64,000 nucleotides of DNA from Peptococcaceae bacterium UBA7702 (GTDB taxonomy: Bacteria; Bacillota; Dehalobacteriia; UBA7702). The position numbers and the translations under genes were made by a program. Below are positions 9,259 through 17,677 of the stretch, in pieces. The notes under the pieces were generated by a model. That model searched no databases. It was not told where the DNA came from and was given only the letters and a program-made list of their open reading frames with translations. Position 1 is the first letter of the stretch; each line of letters opens with the position of its first letter. The stretch covers positions 124,001 through 188,000 of the forward strand of contig DLGE01000007.1 in the NCBI GenBank assembly GCA_002482535.1. The letters are read 5' to 3'.

Positions 9259-9456
9259 GGAAAACCGTTTTGTACGGTTTTCTCAGCTTGTCAAAAAAGT
9301 GGCTGGCCACTTTCCCGCCAAGCTGATGCGGTGACGGCGCTGCCGCCACCTGAGATTTAAGTACCCAGACGGGGAGACGGCGCTCCCCTTCCCGCCCTTC
9401 CCCTGAGAAAGTTTGGCCTTATTGACAGCCTGGGAAAACCGTCTTATACGGTTTTC
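9259..9456. repeat. MITE-like intergenic repeat, copy D (divergent)
   Basis: A non-coding block between the lipoprotein gene and the AraC regulator. Two near-identical 24-bp hairpins (9259-9282 and 9433-9456, both with AAAACCGT and ACGGTTTT arms) border inverted repeats AGCTTGTCAAAAAAG (9285-9299) and the complement of AGGCTGTCAATAAGG (9417-9431). The end sequences resemble those of copies A-C, but the roughly 117-bp interior is different and G/C-rich. The left hairpin probably also ends the lipoprotein transcript. Confidence 0.55.
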
Positions 9457-9505
9457 TTTTCTTTTGCATAAATCAAGAATTGCCTATGATGTCAATTATT
9501 ATCTA

Positions 9506-9534
9506 TTGAAATTTTAACATATATTCTTTAGAAT
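9506..9534 (+). promoter_or_regulatory. Promoter of the AraC-type regulator gene
   Basis: TTGAAA (9506-9511), 17-bp spacer, TAGAAT (9529-9534), about 30 bp upstream of the start codon. Confidence 0.65.
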
Positions 9535-9566
9535 TGCATTGATATATCAAAAAAGGGACGAACCCC

Positions 9567-11075
9567 ATGAAAAAAACACTTCAATATTTTCTCAGAGGCA
9601 AAAATAACGTCAATTATTACAATAATGTCGTGAACGGCCTCGTTACAATTATTTTTATATTCATCACAACTGAACTGGTGCTTTGGGTTTCTTTAAGCCA
9701 AATCGTCAGCGACCGGGGACACCTGGCGCTGATGATTTTCGGTTTCTGTAATTTTATGCTCTTTAGCGGCAGTTTCTTCTATTATTGGACTTGCCGTAAT
9801 TACGGCAAAGACATCGAAAATCTGCTGCCTTCCATCAATCGCTACCACCGCAGCTTTTTTTCCTTTCAGGATGAGATTCTCGTTGACTACGTATTGGCTC
9901 AACTCTTAAAGGGGAAATATCCCCCGGAAAACTACGAGGAGTATTTCGCCAACAACACCACCTACGACTTTATCAACAGCGAATACCGGGTTGTGGTGAT
10001 CATCCCGGAAAACGAATACGACAACAATGCCGAGGCTTTTAGCGTTTGCGGCCTGGCCTTAAACGACATTGCCAAAGATTCCCTTTCCGTCTATATGCTG
10101 GAAATCGATACGATGCTTGTGGGCATCTGCTTCCCCAAACATGGGAAATCTTTTGTCGTCAACACCAACTGGCTGGAAATGACACGCTTCTTTCAGTACG
10201 TTCAGGTAAAAGTGGAAGAAAATACCAACGTCCACTTGAACATCGCCGCCGGCGGCCGCCATAAAGGTCTCGCAGCCCTGGCCAAAGCCTTTAACGAAGC
10301 CATGAGCGCCCATAAATATCAGGAAATCTTCGGCGACGAAAACTGCCTGGTTTTCTATAACAACATCAACTTCCCCGATCAACCCGAAGACAGCGTTTAC
10401 GAAGATGACGACTGGTACGAAAGCGAACGGAAAATGCTCTACGCCGTCAATAACGGCGATTACGAAGCCGGGGAAGCCATCATTGACGAAATGTGCGCCA
10501 TGATGGGGCGCATCAGCAACCAGTCCTTCCAGCTCATGAAATACAAAGCCTTCGGCCTCATCAATACGCTTACCATCGAATTGATGAAAAAGCGAACCTT
10601 AGACAATGAATTGATGAATATCAACGGCTGCTTTCACATCTCCCAATGTAAGTCCGTCCACGAACTGACGCGTTCCGTCAGAATCATCTACAAAGCCATT
10701 GAGGCGGAACTAAAATCCCAGGAAAGCGAAGTCTCCACCAATACAAATAAACGCGTGGCTGAAATCATGGCCTATATCCAGGAAAACCATACCAATACCG
10801 ACTTAAATATTGTCTACGTCGCGGAACATTTTAATTTGACGCCGGCCTACCTCTCCCGCATTTTCAAAAAAGAAACCGGTGTCGGCCCCGCCGAATACCT
10901 ACAGATGATTCGCATCGAAGCCGCAAAAAAATTGCTCCTTTCCAGCGACCTGACGATTCGGGAAATTTCCGAGGCCGTCGGCTATCAATACGTCCTCACC
11001 ATGAATCGGGTATTCAAAAAAACCTTGGGCGTCACGCCTTCTCAATACATTGCGGAAAACAAAGAAAAAGCCTAA
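9567..11075 (+). CDS. AraC-family regulator with N-terminal membrane anchor
   Basis: A 502-residue regulator. Two hydrophobic segments (about residues 22-44 and 51-76) predict a membrane hairpin. A long central region without recognised catalytic motifs follows, and the last 100 residues form an AraC double helix-turn-helix (VYVAEHFNLTPAYLSRIFKK and IREISEAVGYQYVLTMNRVF). Regulators of this build sense signals at the membrane and bind DNA directly. The gene lies upstream of the kinase-methyltransferase-permease cluster on the same strand but is separated from it by a terminator, so it is a likely activator rather than an operon member. RBS AAGGGACG precedes the start weakly. Confidence 0.8.
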   Translation: MKKTLQYFLRGKNNVNYYNNVVNGLVTIIFIFITTELVLWVSLSQIVSDRGHLALMIFGFCNFMLFSGSFFYYWTCRNYGKDIENLLPSINRYHRSFFSFQDEILVDYVLAQLLKGKYPPENYEEYFANNTTYDFINSEYRVVVIIPENEYDNNAEAFSVCGLALNDIAKDSLSVYMLEIDTMLVGICFPKHGKSFVVNTNWLEMTRFFQYVQVKVEENTNVHLNIAAGGRHKGLAALAKAFNEAMSAHKYQEIFGDENCLVFYNNINFPDQPEDSVYEDDDWYESERKMLYAVNNGDYEAGEAIIDEMCAMMGRISNQSFQLMKYKAFGLINTLTIELMKKRTLDNELMNINGCFHISQCKSVHELTRSVRIIYKAIEAELKSQESEVSTNTNKRVAEIMAYIQENHTNTDLNIVYVAEHFNLTPAYLSRIFKKETGVGPAEYLQMIRIEAAKKLLLSSDLTIREISEAVGYQYVLTMNRVFKKTLGVTPSQYIAENKEKA

Positions 11076-11100
11076 CACAGTCTACGAAAACAGTTCTTCG

Positions 11101-11131
11101 CTTCGAGGCAACCTGCCTCGAAGCTTTTTTT
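11101..11131 (+). terminator. Terminator after the AraC-type gene
   Basis: Stem CTTCGAGGCA / TGCCTCGAAG with a 3-nt loop followed by a run of seven T residues. The next 180 bp up to 11312 hold an A/T-rich leader in which no clear promoter could be assigned. Confidence 0.85.
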
Positions 11132-11311
11132 GCAAAAATTCACACACAAAATAGAATATGATCAATTCTTGTCGAAACCCAACAAATCTTGTCTACCTCA
11201 TAAAATGATCTCTCGATATCAATTTTTGCTGATTTTCATGTCGAAAATTTTGCGCTATGATGGCTTTGGTTCCATGAACCGAATACGCAAAAAAGGAACA
11301 GGTGAACATTC

Positions 11312-12586
11312 ATGAAAGGCAAGAACTACTGTAAACTGCACACGGAAGAGATGAAGCAGTATCCTCCTTTTACGTCCCAGTCGATCTTAACGACAAACAG
11401 CGACGTTACCGCCATGGCCGCAAAGCTCAACGAAATGGCGGACTTTACCAAAGAGGGGTTTCTCTTCAATCAAGTCCGGGAAGTGGTGGAAAAAGCCTAT
11501 GACATCGGCAAACTGGTCGAAGCCCACCAGCTTTTCGGCGGCTACATCAACACCACCTTCGGCATTTACACGGAAAAAGAAGGCGCCATCGATACCTGGT
11601 TGATCCGCAAATATAAGCGGGGCAAGGAGTTGGATTCGCTGATGTTTGAACACAAATTGCTGATCCACGCCTACGACAATGGCTTCAGTTACGGTTGCCG
11701 CCCCATCGCCGCCAAAAACGGCGCGACCTACCATATAGAAAAAGAAGTCTACCCCACCGGGGAAGAAGACGCGATTTTCGCCGTCTTCAACTACCTTGAC
11801 GGCATTTCCACCTACACTTGGCTGGGTAACTGGGCGGAACCGGAAATGCCGGAACATACCTTTTTAAGCGCCGCCCGCTCCATGGCGGAATTTCACAGCG
11901 CCATGAAAGGTTTCCATCCCGGAGAGCTCCACGGTGACAACATCATGGACAACGAAGACATCACCGTCAACGACCTGATCGCGAAATTCCCTGAAACCCT
12001 GAAACGCTTCCGTAAAAACTATGCAGAATCCGGCTTTGAAAATGTCTTTACCGATTTTTTTGACAGCAACTACGACTACTATCAAAAGATGTGCGAAGCG
12101 TCGGTCATTCCCGCCGAAGATTATCAAAAGATGCACTATTGCGCCTGCCAGTGCGATTTCCATCCCGGTAATTTCAAATACGACGAAGAGGGGTACGTCA
12201 CCGCCAGCTTCGATTACGATATGGCGAAAATGGATACCCGTCTCTTTGAAATCGGCCTCGGTATGCATTATTGCTTCGCTTCCTGGAAATGCAGCACCAA
12301 CGGGATCATCCAACTGGAAAACGTTGAAAAATTCATTCGCCGGTATAACGCGGAGATCCAAAACATCGGCGCCATCGAACCGCTGAATGAAACAGAAAAG
12401 AAATACCTCTACGAAGTGATGGTTCAGGGTACCCTTTACGATATGGCCTGGTGCACTTCGGCCTGTGTCTATGACCCCAGCCTTGATCCTTACGAATACC
12501 TCTACTATATGCAGCACTTTTTATTCTCTCTGCAATGGTTGGAAGCCCATGAGGCCGAAGTCAGAGCCATCGCCGGGAAAATCTGA
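11312..12586 (+). CDS. APH/choline-kinase-fold phosphotransferase-like protein
   Basis: A 424-residue protein of the aminoglycoside/choline phosphotransferase fold. The Brenner-type catalytic loop CDFHPGNF (near residue 287) and the metal-binding motif FDYDMAKMD (near residue 306) are present. Unlike the usual HGDxHxxN loop the first His is replaced (QCDFHPGN), as in some HPF-type relatives. An insertion around residues 205-250 is rich in charged residues. It is the first gene of a cluster with an MttB-family methyltransferase (19 bp downstream) and an EamA permease. Phosphorylating a choline-like alcohol is the obvious guess, but this is inference from position and fold. The start follows AAAGGAACAGGTG. 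Confidence 0.65.
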   Translation: MKGKNYCKLHTEEMKQYPPFTSQSILTTNSDVTAMAAKLNEMADFTKEGFLFNQVREVVEKAYDIGKLVEAHQLFGGYINTTFGIYTEKEGAIDTWLIRKYKRGKELDSLMFEHKLLIHAYDNGFSYGCRPIAAKNGATYHIEKEVYPTGEEDAIFAVFNYLDGISTYTWLGNWAEPEMPEHTFLSAARSMAEFHSAMKGFHPGELHGDNIMDNEDITVNDLIAKFPETLKRFRKNYAESGFENVFTDFFDSNYDYYQKMCEASVIPAEDYQKMHYCACQCDFHPGNFKYDEEGYVTASFDYDMAKMDTRLFEIGLGMHYCFASWKCSTNGIIQLENVEKFIRRYNAEIQNIGAIEPLNETEKKYLYEVMVQGTLYDMAWCTSACVYDPSLDPYEYLYYMQHFLFSLQWLEAHEAEVRAIAGKI

Positions 12587-12605
12587 GTCAAAGGAGAAAA
12601 TCATC

Positions 12606-14036
12606 ATGAATCTTGCAGCACAAGTCAAAGTTTTAACCGCCGACCAAATGGCCACCGTCCACGAAAAAGCCCTGAAACTGATGGCGGAAAAGGGCATCGT
12701 TTTTCAAACCGACGACGCCGTGGAAACCTTCCGCAAACACGGCGCTAAAATCGAAGATCATACCGTCTTTTTTCCCAAGGAAATGGTGGAAAAGGCTCTG
12801 TCTCAAACACCCTCCACGTTTCTTTTGGAAGCGATGAACCCCAAAAAAAGCGTCACCGTGGGCGAAGGCTTATTGATCCATCCCGCCGGCGGCGAAGTTT
12901 TTGTGGCGGATTACAACGGCAGCCGCAGAGCACCGGCATTAAAGGATTTTGCCGATCTGCAAAAGGTCTATCAAGCTTGCGATAACATCAATATCGCCGG
13001 TTTTCAGCCTTTAAGCCCCATGGATGTGGAAGAACGGGTGAAGGGACTCTATTGTACCTTGACGTCGATGCAACACTGCGACAAACCGATTTTAAGCCCC
13101 ATGGAACTGGATACCGTCGAACAGAAAGAAGAGTGTCTGAAACTCTTCAATATCGCTTACGGCAAAGAAAATTATCTGGAGGATCATTACCTCACCTGGC
13201 ACGCCGTTTGCCCCAACTCCCCCTATTTCTATTCCGAATTCGCCTGCGAAGGCATCAAAGTCTACGCCGAACATAACCAGCCGGTGATTCTCGTATCGGC
13301 GCCGATGACCGGTATCACCTCTCCCGTTTACCTATACGCCACCGTGGTTTTGACCATGGCGGAACTTTTGGCCGGTCTCGTTTATGCCCAGTTGATCCGC
13401 CCCGGCGTGCCGGTGGTTCCCTCAGCCTCTCTGACTTACGGCAATATGCGCTATGCCACTTGGGAATGCGCCGCCCCGGACACCACCTTGATGCTGGCCG
13501 CCTCGATTCAGATGTTCCATGATTTCTATCAGCTTCCCGCCCGAGCGCAAACCGGCGTCACCAGCTCCAAAGCCATCGACTACCAGGCCGGCATGGAAAC
13601 GATTCAGAGTTTCCTCGTTTCCGCCCTGGCCGGCGTCAATCTGACCAGCCAATCGGTGGGCACCTTAGCCAATTTAATGACTTCCTCCCTGGAAAAGACG
13701 GTTTTAGATGACGAAATGATCGCCAGGGTGCGCTACATCTTGAACGGTATGCAAACCGACGAAGCCAGCCTCGGCATGGACGACCTCTTAAACGCCCTGC
13801 CCTGCCAGGATTTCATGACCACCGAATCGACGCTGATGCACTTTAGAGACGGTTGGCAGCCCCTCGTTTCCGATTGGCGTTCCTATGACGCCTGGGAAAA
13901 AGACGGACAGGAAGACGTCACCGCCGTGGCCCACAGAAAAGTTGAAAACATACTGGAAAACGCCCCTGCCTCGTTGCTCGACGCGGAACAGGAGAAAGCC
14001 ATGGCAGACTACATTCAGTCCATCGAAAGAAAATAA
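12606..14036 (+). CDS. MttB-superfamily methyltransferase, non-pyrrolysine
   Basis: A 476-residue member of the trimethylamine methyltransferase superfamily, which moves a methyl group from a quaternary or tertiary amine to a corrinoid protein. The start at 12606 follows AAAGGAGAAAATCATC; an overlapping longer frame upstream is out of line with the family. Family stretches are seen: LSPMELD, the ITSPVYLYATVVLTMAELLAG block, and GVTSSKAIDYQAGMET. In the last one the pyrrolysine position is Val, so this belongs with the non-Pyl group (MtgB-type glycine betaine methyltransferases and relatives with other substrates). Flanked by a kinase-like gene and a permease, the three probably form one quaternary-amine unit. 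Confidence 0.88.
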   Translation: MNLAAQVKVLTADQMATVHEKALKLMAEKGIVFQTDDAVETFRKHGAKIEDHTVFFPKEMVEKALSQTPSTFLLEAMNPKKSVTVGEGLLIHPAGGEVFVADYNGSRRAPALKDFADLQKVYQACDNINIAGFQPLSPMDVEERVKGLYCTLTSMQHCDKPILSPMELDTVEQKEECLKLFNIAYGKENYLEDHYLTWHAVCPNSPYFYSEFACEGIKVYAEHNQPVILVSAPMTGITSPVYLYATVVLTMAELLAGLVYAQLIRPGVPVVPSASLTYGNMRYATWECAAPDTTLMLAASIQMFHDFYQLPARAQTGVTSSKAIDYQAGMETIQSFLVSALAGVNLTSQSVGTLANLMTSSLEKTVLDDEMIARVRYILNGMQTDEASLGMDDLLNALPCQDFMTTESTLMHFRDGWQPLVSDWRSYDAWEKDGQEDVTAVAHRKVENILENAPASLLDAEQEKAMADYIQSIERK

Positions 14037-14059
14037 GTCACTTTAGAAGGGAGAAAAAC

Positions 14060-15079
14060 ATGACAACACAACAAAAAGGGGTCGTCACAGGTTTGGCCTC
14101 TGGGTTGACTTGGGCCGTCTATACGGTCTTGATCTACGAACTGCTCAATCCCTATGCCGGTTGTACCGGGGGTATTGACAGTTTCCATGGTATGCTGCTG
14201 ATCGTCACCGCCGCGCTGGTCATCGGTATCTGCGAAAGCTGCTGCGCTCTCGTGATTGAACTGAGTTACCTGCGGAAACTCCACCGTTTTAAAGAATTTC
14301 TAAGAATTCTCTTCAGCAAAGACGGATTCGGCATCATTCCCGCGGTGATTTTTTCCGGCCTTTTGGGGGCGGTTCCCTACTCCATTGCCAGCAGCTTCTC
14401 GACGTCGGTTGCCGGCACCATCAGCGCGGCCTTCCCTGCCATCGGCGCCATTGTCGCCGTGATCTGGTTTAAGGAAAAACTGACGCCTCTAAAATTCATC
14501 GGCATCATTCTTTGCATCGTCGGCACCGGCATCATGTACGGCCTCGCCACCGGCAGCGTTCCCTTCTTCGTTTACCTGATCTCCATCATCACCGCCATTG
14601 GCTATGCCATGGAAGGCTGTTTTGGTTATAACTTGATGCGCTCCGACGTTCATTCCAGCGTCGCCGTGGCCCTGCGCCGGGTTTACGCCATCCTGCTCAA
14701 CGTCATTCTCGTTGTTCTCATTTCCGCTTTTACCGGCAACTTCCAATATTTACTCGACTTCGTTTCAGGCTTCACCGTTAATTCCGCCGTTTATCCCTGG
14801 TTATCGGGAATGGAAGGTAACTGGCTCTTCTTTGCCTTGATCTTCTTCCTCGGCGCGGGCTGCAACGGCGCCTCCTACATCTTCTGGTATTACAGCTTTA
14901 ATTTCAGCGGTGTCGCCACCGCCCAGGTACTCAACATTACCTACGGCATCTTTATCATACTCTTAGTGATGCTGCCGCCCTTCCTCAGCTTACCGGCTTG
15001 GGGTTCCATCCTCGGGGCTTTGGTGCTCTTCGGCGGCGCGGCCATTGTCACCAGAGAGACGACAAAACAACCCGCCTGA
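14060..15079 (+). CDS. EamA/DMT-type permease of a methyltransferase cluster
   Basis: A 339-residue protein with about ten hydrophobic segments in two EamA-like halves. Glycine-rich helix starts such as GLASGLTWAVYTVLI, the ISAAFPAIGAIVAVIWFKE motif that ends the first half, and ATAQVLNITYGIFIILL in the second are typical. It is a clear relative of the permease at 19375 (shared layout ISAxxPAIGAI, SYxFWYxxxN, FNVTYxxW-like end). RBS AGAAGGGAG precedes the ATG; the methyltransferase stop is 23 bp upstream. It presumably imports the substrate of the adjacent methyltransferase. Confidence 0.78.
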   Translation: MTTQQKGVVTGLASGLTWAVYTVLIYELLNPYAGCTGGIDSFHGMLLIVTAALVIGICESCCALVIELSYLRKLHRFKEFLRILFSKDGFGIIPAVIFSGLLGAVPYSIASSFSTSVAGTISAAFPAIGAIVAVIWFKEKLTPLKFIGIILCIVGTGIMYGLATGSVPFFVYLISIITAIGYAMEGCFGYNLMRSDVHSSVAVALRRVYAILLNVILVVLISAFTGNFQYLLDFVSGFTVNSAVYPWLSGMEGNWLFFALIFFLGAGCNGASYIFWYYSFNFSGVATAQVLNITYGIFIILLVMLPPFLSLPAWGSILGALVLFGGAAIVTRETTKQPA

Positions 15080-15134
15080 CACCGCTTTAATCCCTTATCC
15101 TACCTTCATTATCCCTTGGCATCAACCCTTCTAA

Positions 15135-15168
15135 AAGAGGCTCTGACCGCAACCGGTCAGAGCCTCTT
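15135..15168. terminator. Bidirectional terminator between the permease and ybaK
   Basis: A 14-bp perfect stem AAGAGGCTCTGACC / GGTCAGAGCCTCTT between two convergent genes. Confidence 0.8.
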
Positions 15169-15180
15169 ACCTCTTCTTCG

Positions 15181-15666
15181 CTATTTGACAATGTCGGCGT
15201 ACACGGCGTTTTCCGCGCCGATCAACGCCATCATCGCTTCGGGATCGGCCTCGATCTGGCAGCCGATTTTGCCACCGCTGACCATAATCGTATCAAACAA
15301 CTGCGCCGTTTCCTCAAAAACGGTAAAGAATTGCTTTTTCATACCAAAGGGTGAACAACCGCCGTGAACATAGCCGGTAAGGGGCAGCAGCTCCTTTTGA
15401 CGGATCATCTCGATGGATTTTTCCTTCACCGCTTTGGCGGCTTTTTTCAAGTCCAGGGCCGCGTTAACGGGTATCACAAAAACATAGTGCTCACCGCTGT
15501 GTCCTTTTGTCACCAAGGTCTTGAAAACCTGGGCCGGATCCTGGCCACACTTTTCCGCCACGGAATTGCCGTCGATCAACCCGTCCTCCGTATCGTAAGT
15601 ATGAATGCTGTAATCTGTTTTCGCCGCGTCGAATAGACGCATTGCGTTGGTTTTGCTCTCTGCCAT
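15181..15666 (-). CDS. ybaK: Cys-tRNA(Pro)/Cys-tRNA(Cys) deacylase, YbaK type
   Basis: A 161-residue editing enzyme that removes Cys mis-attached to tRNA(Pro). The start at 15666 is chosen because GGAGGG lies 6 nt before it; the ATG six bases earlier directly abuts the RBS. Family motifs: TNAMRLFDAAK, VFKTLVTKG, FVIPVNAALDLKKAAKA with the catalytic Lys region, YVHGGCSPFGMKK and SGGKIGCQIEADP. The length is normal. It ends in TAG, one of several ordinary amber stops in this window. Confidence 0.93.
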   Translation of the reverse strand: MAESKTNAMRLFDAAKTDYSIHTYDTEDGLIDGNSVAEKCGQDPAQVFKTLVTKGHSGEHYVFVIPVNAALDLKKAAKAVKEKSIEMIRQKELLPLTGYVHGGCSPFGMKKQFFTVFEETAQLFDTIMVSGGKIGCQIEADPEAMMALIGAENAVYADIVK

Positions 15667-15776
15667 CGTCATCCCTCCGAAAATAGGATACCATAACCAT
15701 ACTTTTTTATCAAACAACGGTTGATTTCATGTTCTAACAGGCGTATAATGAAGCCACTAAAAGAAGGAGCTTTTTC

Positions 15777-15938
15777 ATGAAACGGAAAGATATTTTTGTA
15801 ATTTTCATCGGGCTGCTGCTCTGCATTCTCCTGGGCTACCTTGCCTTTACGATTCAACACGGCTGGGAATGGCCGGTCCTCGTGGCCATCGTGGGCCTCA
15901 TGGGTCTCCAGGTCAGGGATTATCTCCTTTGGCGCTGA
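15777..15938 (+). CDS. Tiny membrane protein
   Basis: A 53-residue frame with a good RBS (AAGAAGGAG, 15761-15769) 7 nt before the ATG. The protein starts MKRKDIF and has two hydrophobic segments, VIFIGLLLCILLGYLAFTI and WPVLVAIVGLMGLQV, then a short charged end. No family is recognised. It is divergent from ybaK and lies upstream of the tmRNA promoter. Confidence 0.6.
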   Translation: MKRKDIFVIFIGLLLCILLGYLAFTIQHGWEWPVLVAIVGLMGLQVRDYLLWR

Positions 15939-15999
15939 AGCTTTTTGAAAAAAAGACAAATTACAGATAAAATGTGAAAAAATCCCTCCATTGGTCCTA

Positions 16000-16028
16000 T
16001 TGCATATGCCACGGGATTCTTGTATAAT
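16000..16028 (+). promoter_or_regulatory. Promoter of ssrA
   Basis: TTGCAT (16000-16005), 17-bp spacer, perfect TATAAT (16023-16028). Transcription would begin about 50 nt before the mature tmRNA 5' end. Confidence 0.75.
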
Positions 16029-16086
16029 AATAGTAACAGAAAAGATCAATCGATGTTTGTCAGCAAAGCCATTGCGGGCCCGATAT

Positions 16087-16435
16087 GGGGATGTATTGGT
16101 TTTCGACGGGGGAAGGATTGGTCGGGTCAGCGAGCCGGCGTTCCATATGGCCGTAAAACTGTGGAACCTAAAATGAAATGACAAACAACAATTAGCTTTC
16201 GCTGCTTAATTGCAGCATAACCTCGTGCGCTCTGGTCCCGCGATGAGCGCAATGGGGTCATTAGGTCGGGATACCGCGTCGCCTTTTTCCGGCGGTAACA
16301 CGGGAAATTAACGGAATGGTCTTATGTGACTTTGTTTATGTAATCATATAAGGCGAGATCGAACATAAACTGCGCTCGGAGAAAACTCGGTGGGTTCTCT
16401 TTCGGACAGGGGTTCAACTCCCCTCATCTCCACCA
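16087..16435 (+). ncRNA. ssrA: Transfer-messenger RNA (tmRNA)
   Basis: A 349-nt tmRNA that frees stalled ribosomes. The 5' end GGGGATG pairs with CATCTCC before the 3' ACCA. The tRNA-like part includes the T-loop GGTTCAACTCC near the 3' end, and CCA is encoded. The tag frame ends GCT GCT TAA at 16201-16209. Reading back gives NDKQQLAFAA, and the codon before it in frame is TGA (16174-16176), so the resume codon can be no earlier than AAT at 16177. A first residue of Asn rather than Ala is unusual. Confidence 0.95.
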
Positions 16436-16440
16436 CACCA

Positions 16441-16486
16441 AAAACCGCTATTATGCAGGCATTTAGCTTGTCGATAGCGGTTTTTT
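16441..16486 (+). terminator. Terminator of ssrA
   Basis: AAAACCGCTAT and ATAGCGGTTTT arms with a T run. The 270 bp after it contain no supported gene. Confidence 0.75.
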
Positions 16487-16755
16487 AGTACCCATTTCAG
16501 CCGATTTTACGGACAAAATGCGGATTTTTACGGACGCTGTAGCAGGGGCTGGACAATCAATGCACACGGTAAAGTGATAAAAAGCTCCAGTCACTGATTG
16601 GAACTGTACAAGTGATGGGTAGTGTTCATAACTATAAAACTTGTCCTTTGATAATGCATATGGTAAAATAACGAAAGACTGAACTTAATCAGCCTCCGGA
16701 CGAGATGCGCCGTACCCGGTTTGACGACGACGCACCGAAAGGAGTGCATCAATAT

Positions 16756-17019
16756 ATGAGTATGGTTATTCAAATTATCGGCTCGGTCGCCGTTCTTGCG
16801 GGCTTCGCACTTGCACAAGCGGGTGTCCTGAATCAAAAATCCATGACATACCTTCTTGTCAATGCAATCGGTTCCGGTTTGCTCGCCGGAGATGCGATCA
16901 TAGAGCAGCAATGGGGCTTTCTGTTGTTGGAGGGTAGCTGGGCGATTATTTCGATAATTGGTCTCGTTAGGTGCAAAAGACGCAAAGTGTCTGACAAAGA
17001 ACAAATGAAATGTAAGTAG
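16756..17019 (+). CDS. Small membrane protein resembling the CBU_0592 family
   Basis: An 87-residue protein with three hydrophobic stretches: VIQIIGSVAVLAGFALA, SMTYLLVNAIGSGLLAG and the GFLLLEGSWAIISIIGLV end. The order IG..Q..N..G..W near the end fits the CBU_0592 family of short membrane proteins of unknown function. The start at 16756 follows GAAAGGAG at long spacing. The gene overlaps the decayed C-terminal end of a phage holin on the other strand, which suggests a boundary between chromosomal and phage-derived sequence. It ends in TAG. Confidence 0.6.
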   Translation: MSMVIQIIGSVAVLAGFALAQAGVLNQKSMTYLLVNAIGSGLLAGDAIIEQQWGFLLLEGSWAIISIIGLVRCKRRKVSDKEQMKCK

Positions 17020-17267
17020 AAGAAATACGAGTAATGCCCCGACCAATCAAGGCCGGGGCTTACGTGTTTAAATGCCTTTTTGTTTATTGGGTCGTTAAAA
17101 ATCCCAAACACCACCAGCACTTGACACACTGACCCGATCACATCATTGATGGCGTTAGATGCGGTGATATCAAGAACGCCGGTAAAAACCAGGATCGACA
17201 GTACCTGCGCGGCAAGGGCCGTCCAAAACACAGGGCTTTTTAGGCGATTTTGTAGTTTATTTTTCAT
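16833..17267 (-). pseudogene. Truncated phage holin
   Basis: Residues 1-65 or so resemble small phage holins of the phi-LC3 type: KNKLQNRLKSPVFWTALAAQ, a second hydrophobic segment, and the ending VFGIFNDPINKKAF. After that the frame runs through a terminator-like hairpin (17036-17060) and antisense to the small membrane protein gene, and it no longer resembles a holin. It is therefore a remnant with a lost C-terminus. It overlaps the upstream phage gene by 4 nt (ATGA), the tight coupling usual in phage lysis regions. The location next to ssrA, a favoured phage integration site, supports a decayed prophage. Confidence 0.6.
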
Positions 17268-17542
17268 TTATTTGTTTTGTCCTCCAAAGTTTTAATTTTT
17301 GCTTCCACCTTGTACATGTGTTCGACAAGATGGTTATGGACGTCCACTTTCTTCGATTTTACGGCATCAAACATATAGCCTGCCTTTTTGCCAACATCTT
17401 CGAGATCACAGAAATAGAGGCCTTCCCTGTCCTGGATCGTCCAAATACGTACCATACTCTCGGTGAGATTGGTACCGTCTGTCACGCCGAGATCGATCCG
17501 CAACGGCACCGCTTTCCCATTATGTTTAATACACGTATTCAT
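17264..17542 (-). CDS. Phage-derived protein upstream of the holin (function unknown)
   Basis: A 92-residue frame with an N-terminal stretch of beta-type pattern (GKAVPLRIDLGVTDGTNL), a middle part DREGLYFCDLEDVGKKAG and a coiled C-terminal end HNHLVEHMYKVEAKIKTLED. The ATG lacks a clear RBS and the frame begins close to the IS3 element, so the 5' part may be missing. The 4-nt overlap with the holin implies a phage tail or baseplate-region gene. The exact family is not recognised. Confidence 0.45.
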   Translation of the reverse strand: MNTCIKHNGKAVPLRIDLGVTDGTNLTESMVRIWTIQDREGLYFCDLEDVGKKAGYMFDAVKSKKVDVHNHLVEHMYKVEAKIKTLEDKTNK

Positions 17543-17677
17543 GGATTCTAAAAACTATATGACAGAAGATAAAAACGGGGTATATAAAATCACCATATAC
17601 GCTAAGCAGGCTGAGCCTGCACGCAAAAAACACTCCTCAAAATGAACTGCACCCCAAAAGTTAGACAAATATTTTCA

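Noticed and set aside
16412..16435. A separate tRNA gene at this T-loop-like sequence
   Set aside because: The GGTTCAACTCC loop and CCA belong to the 3' end of tmRNA. No other tRNA-like cloverleaf was seen in the window.
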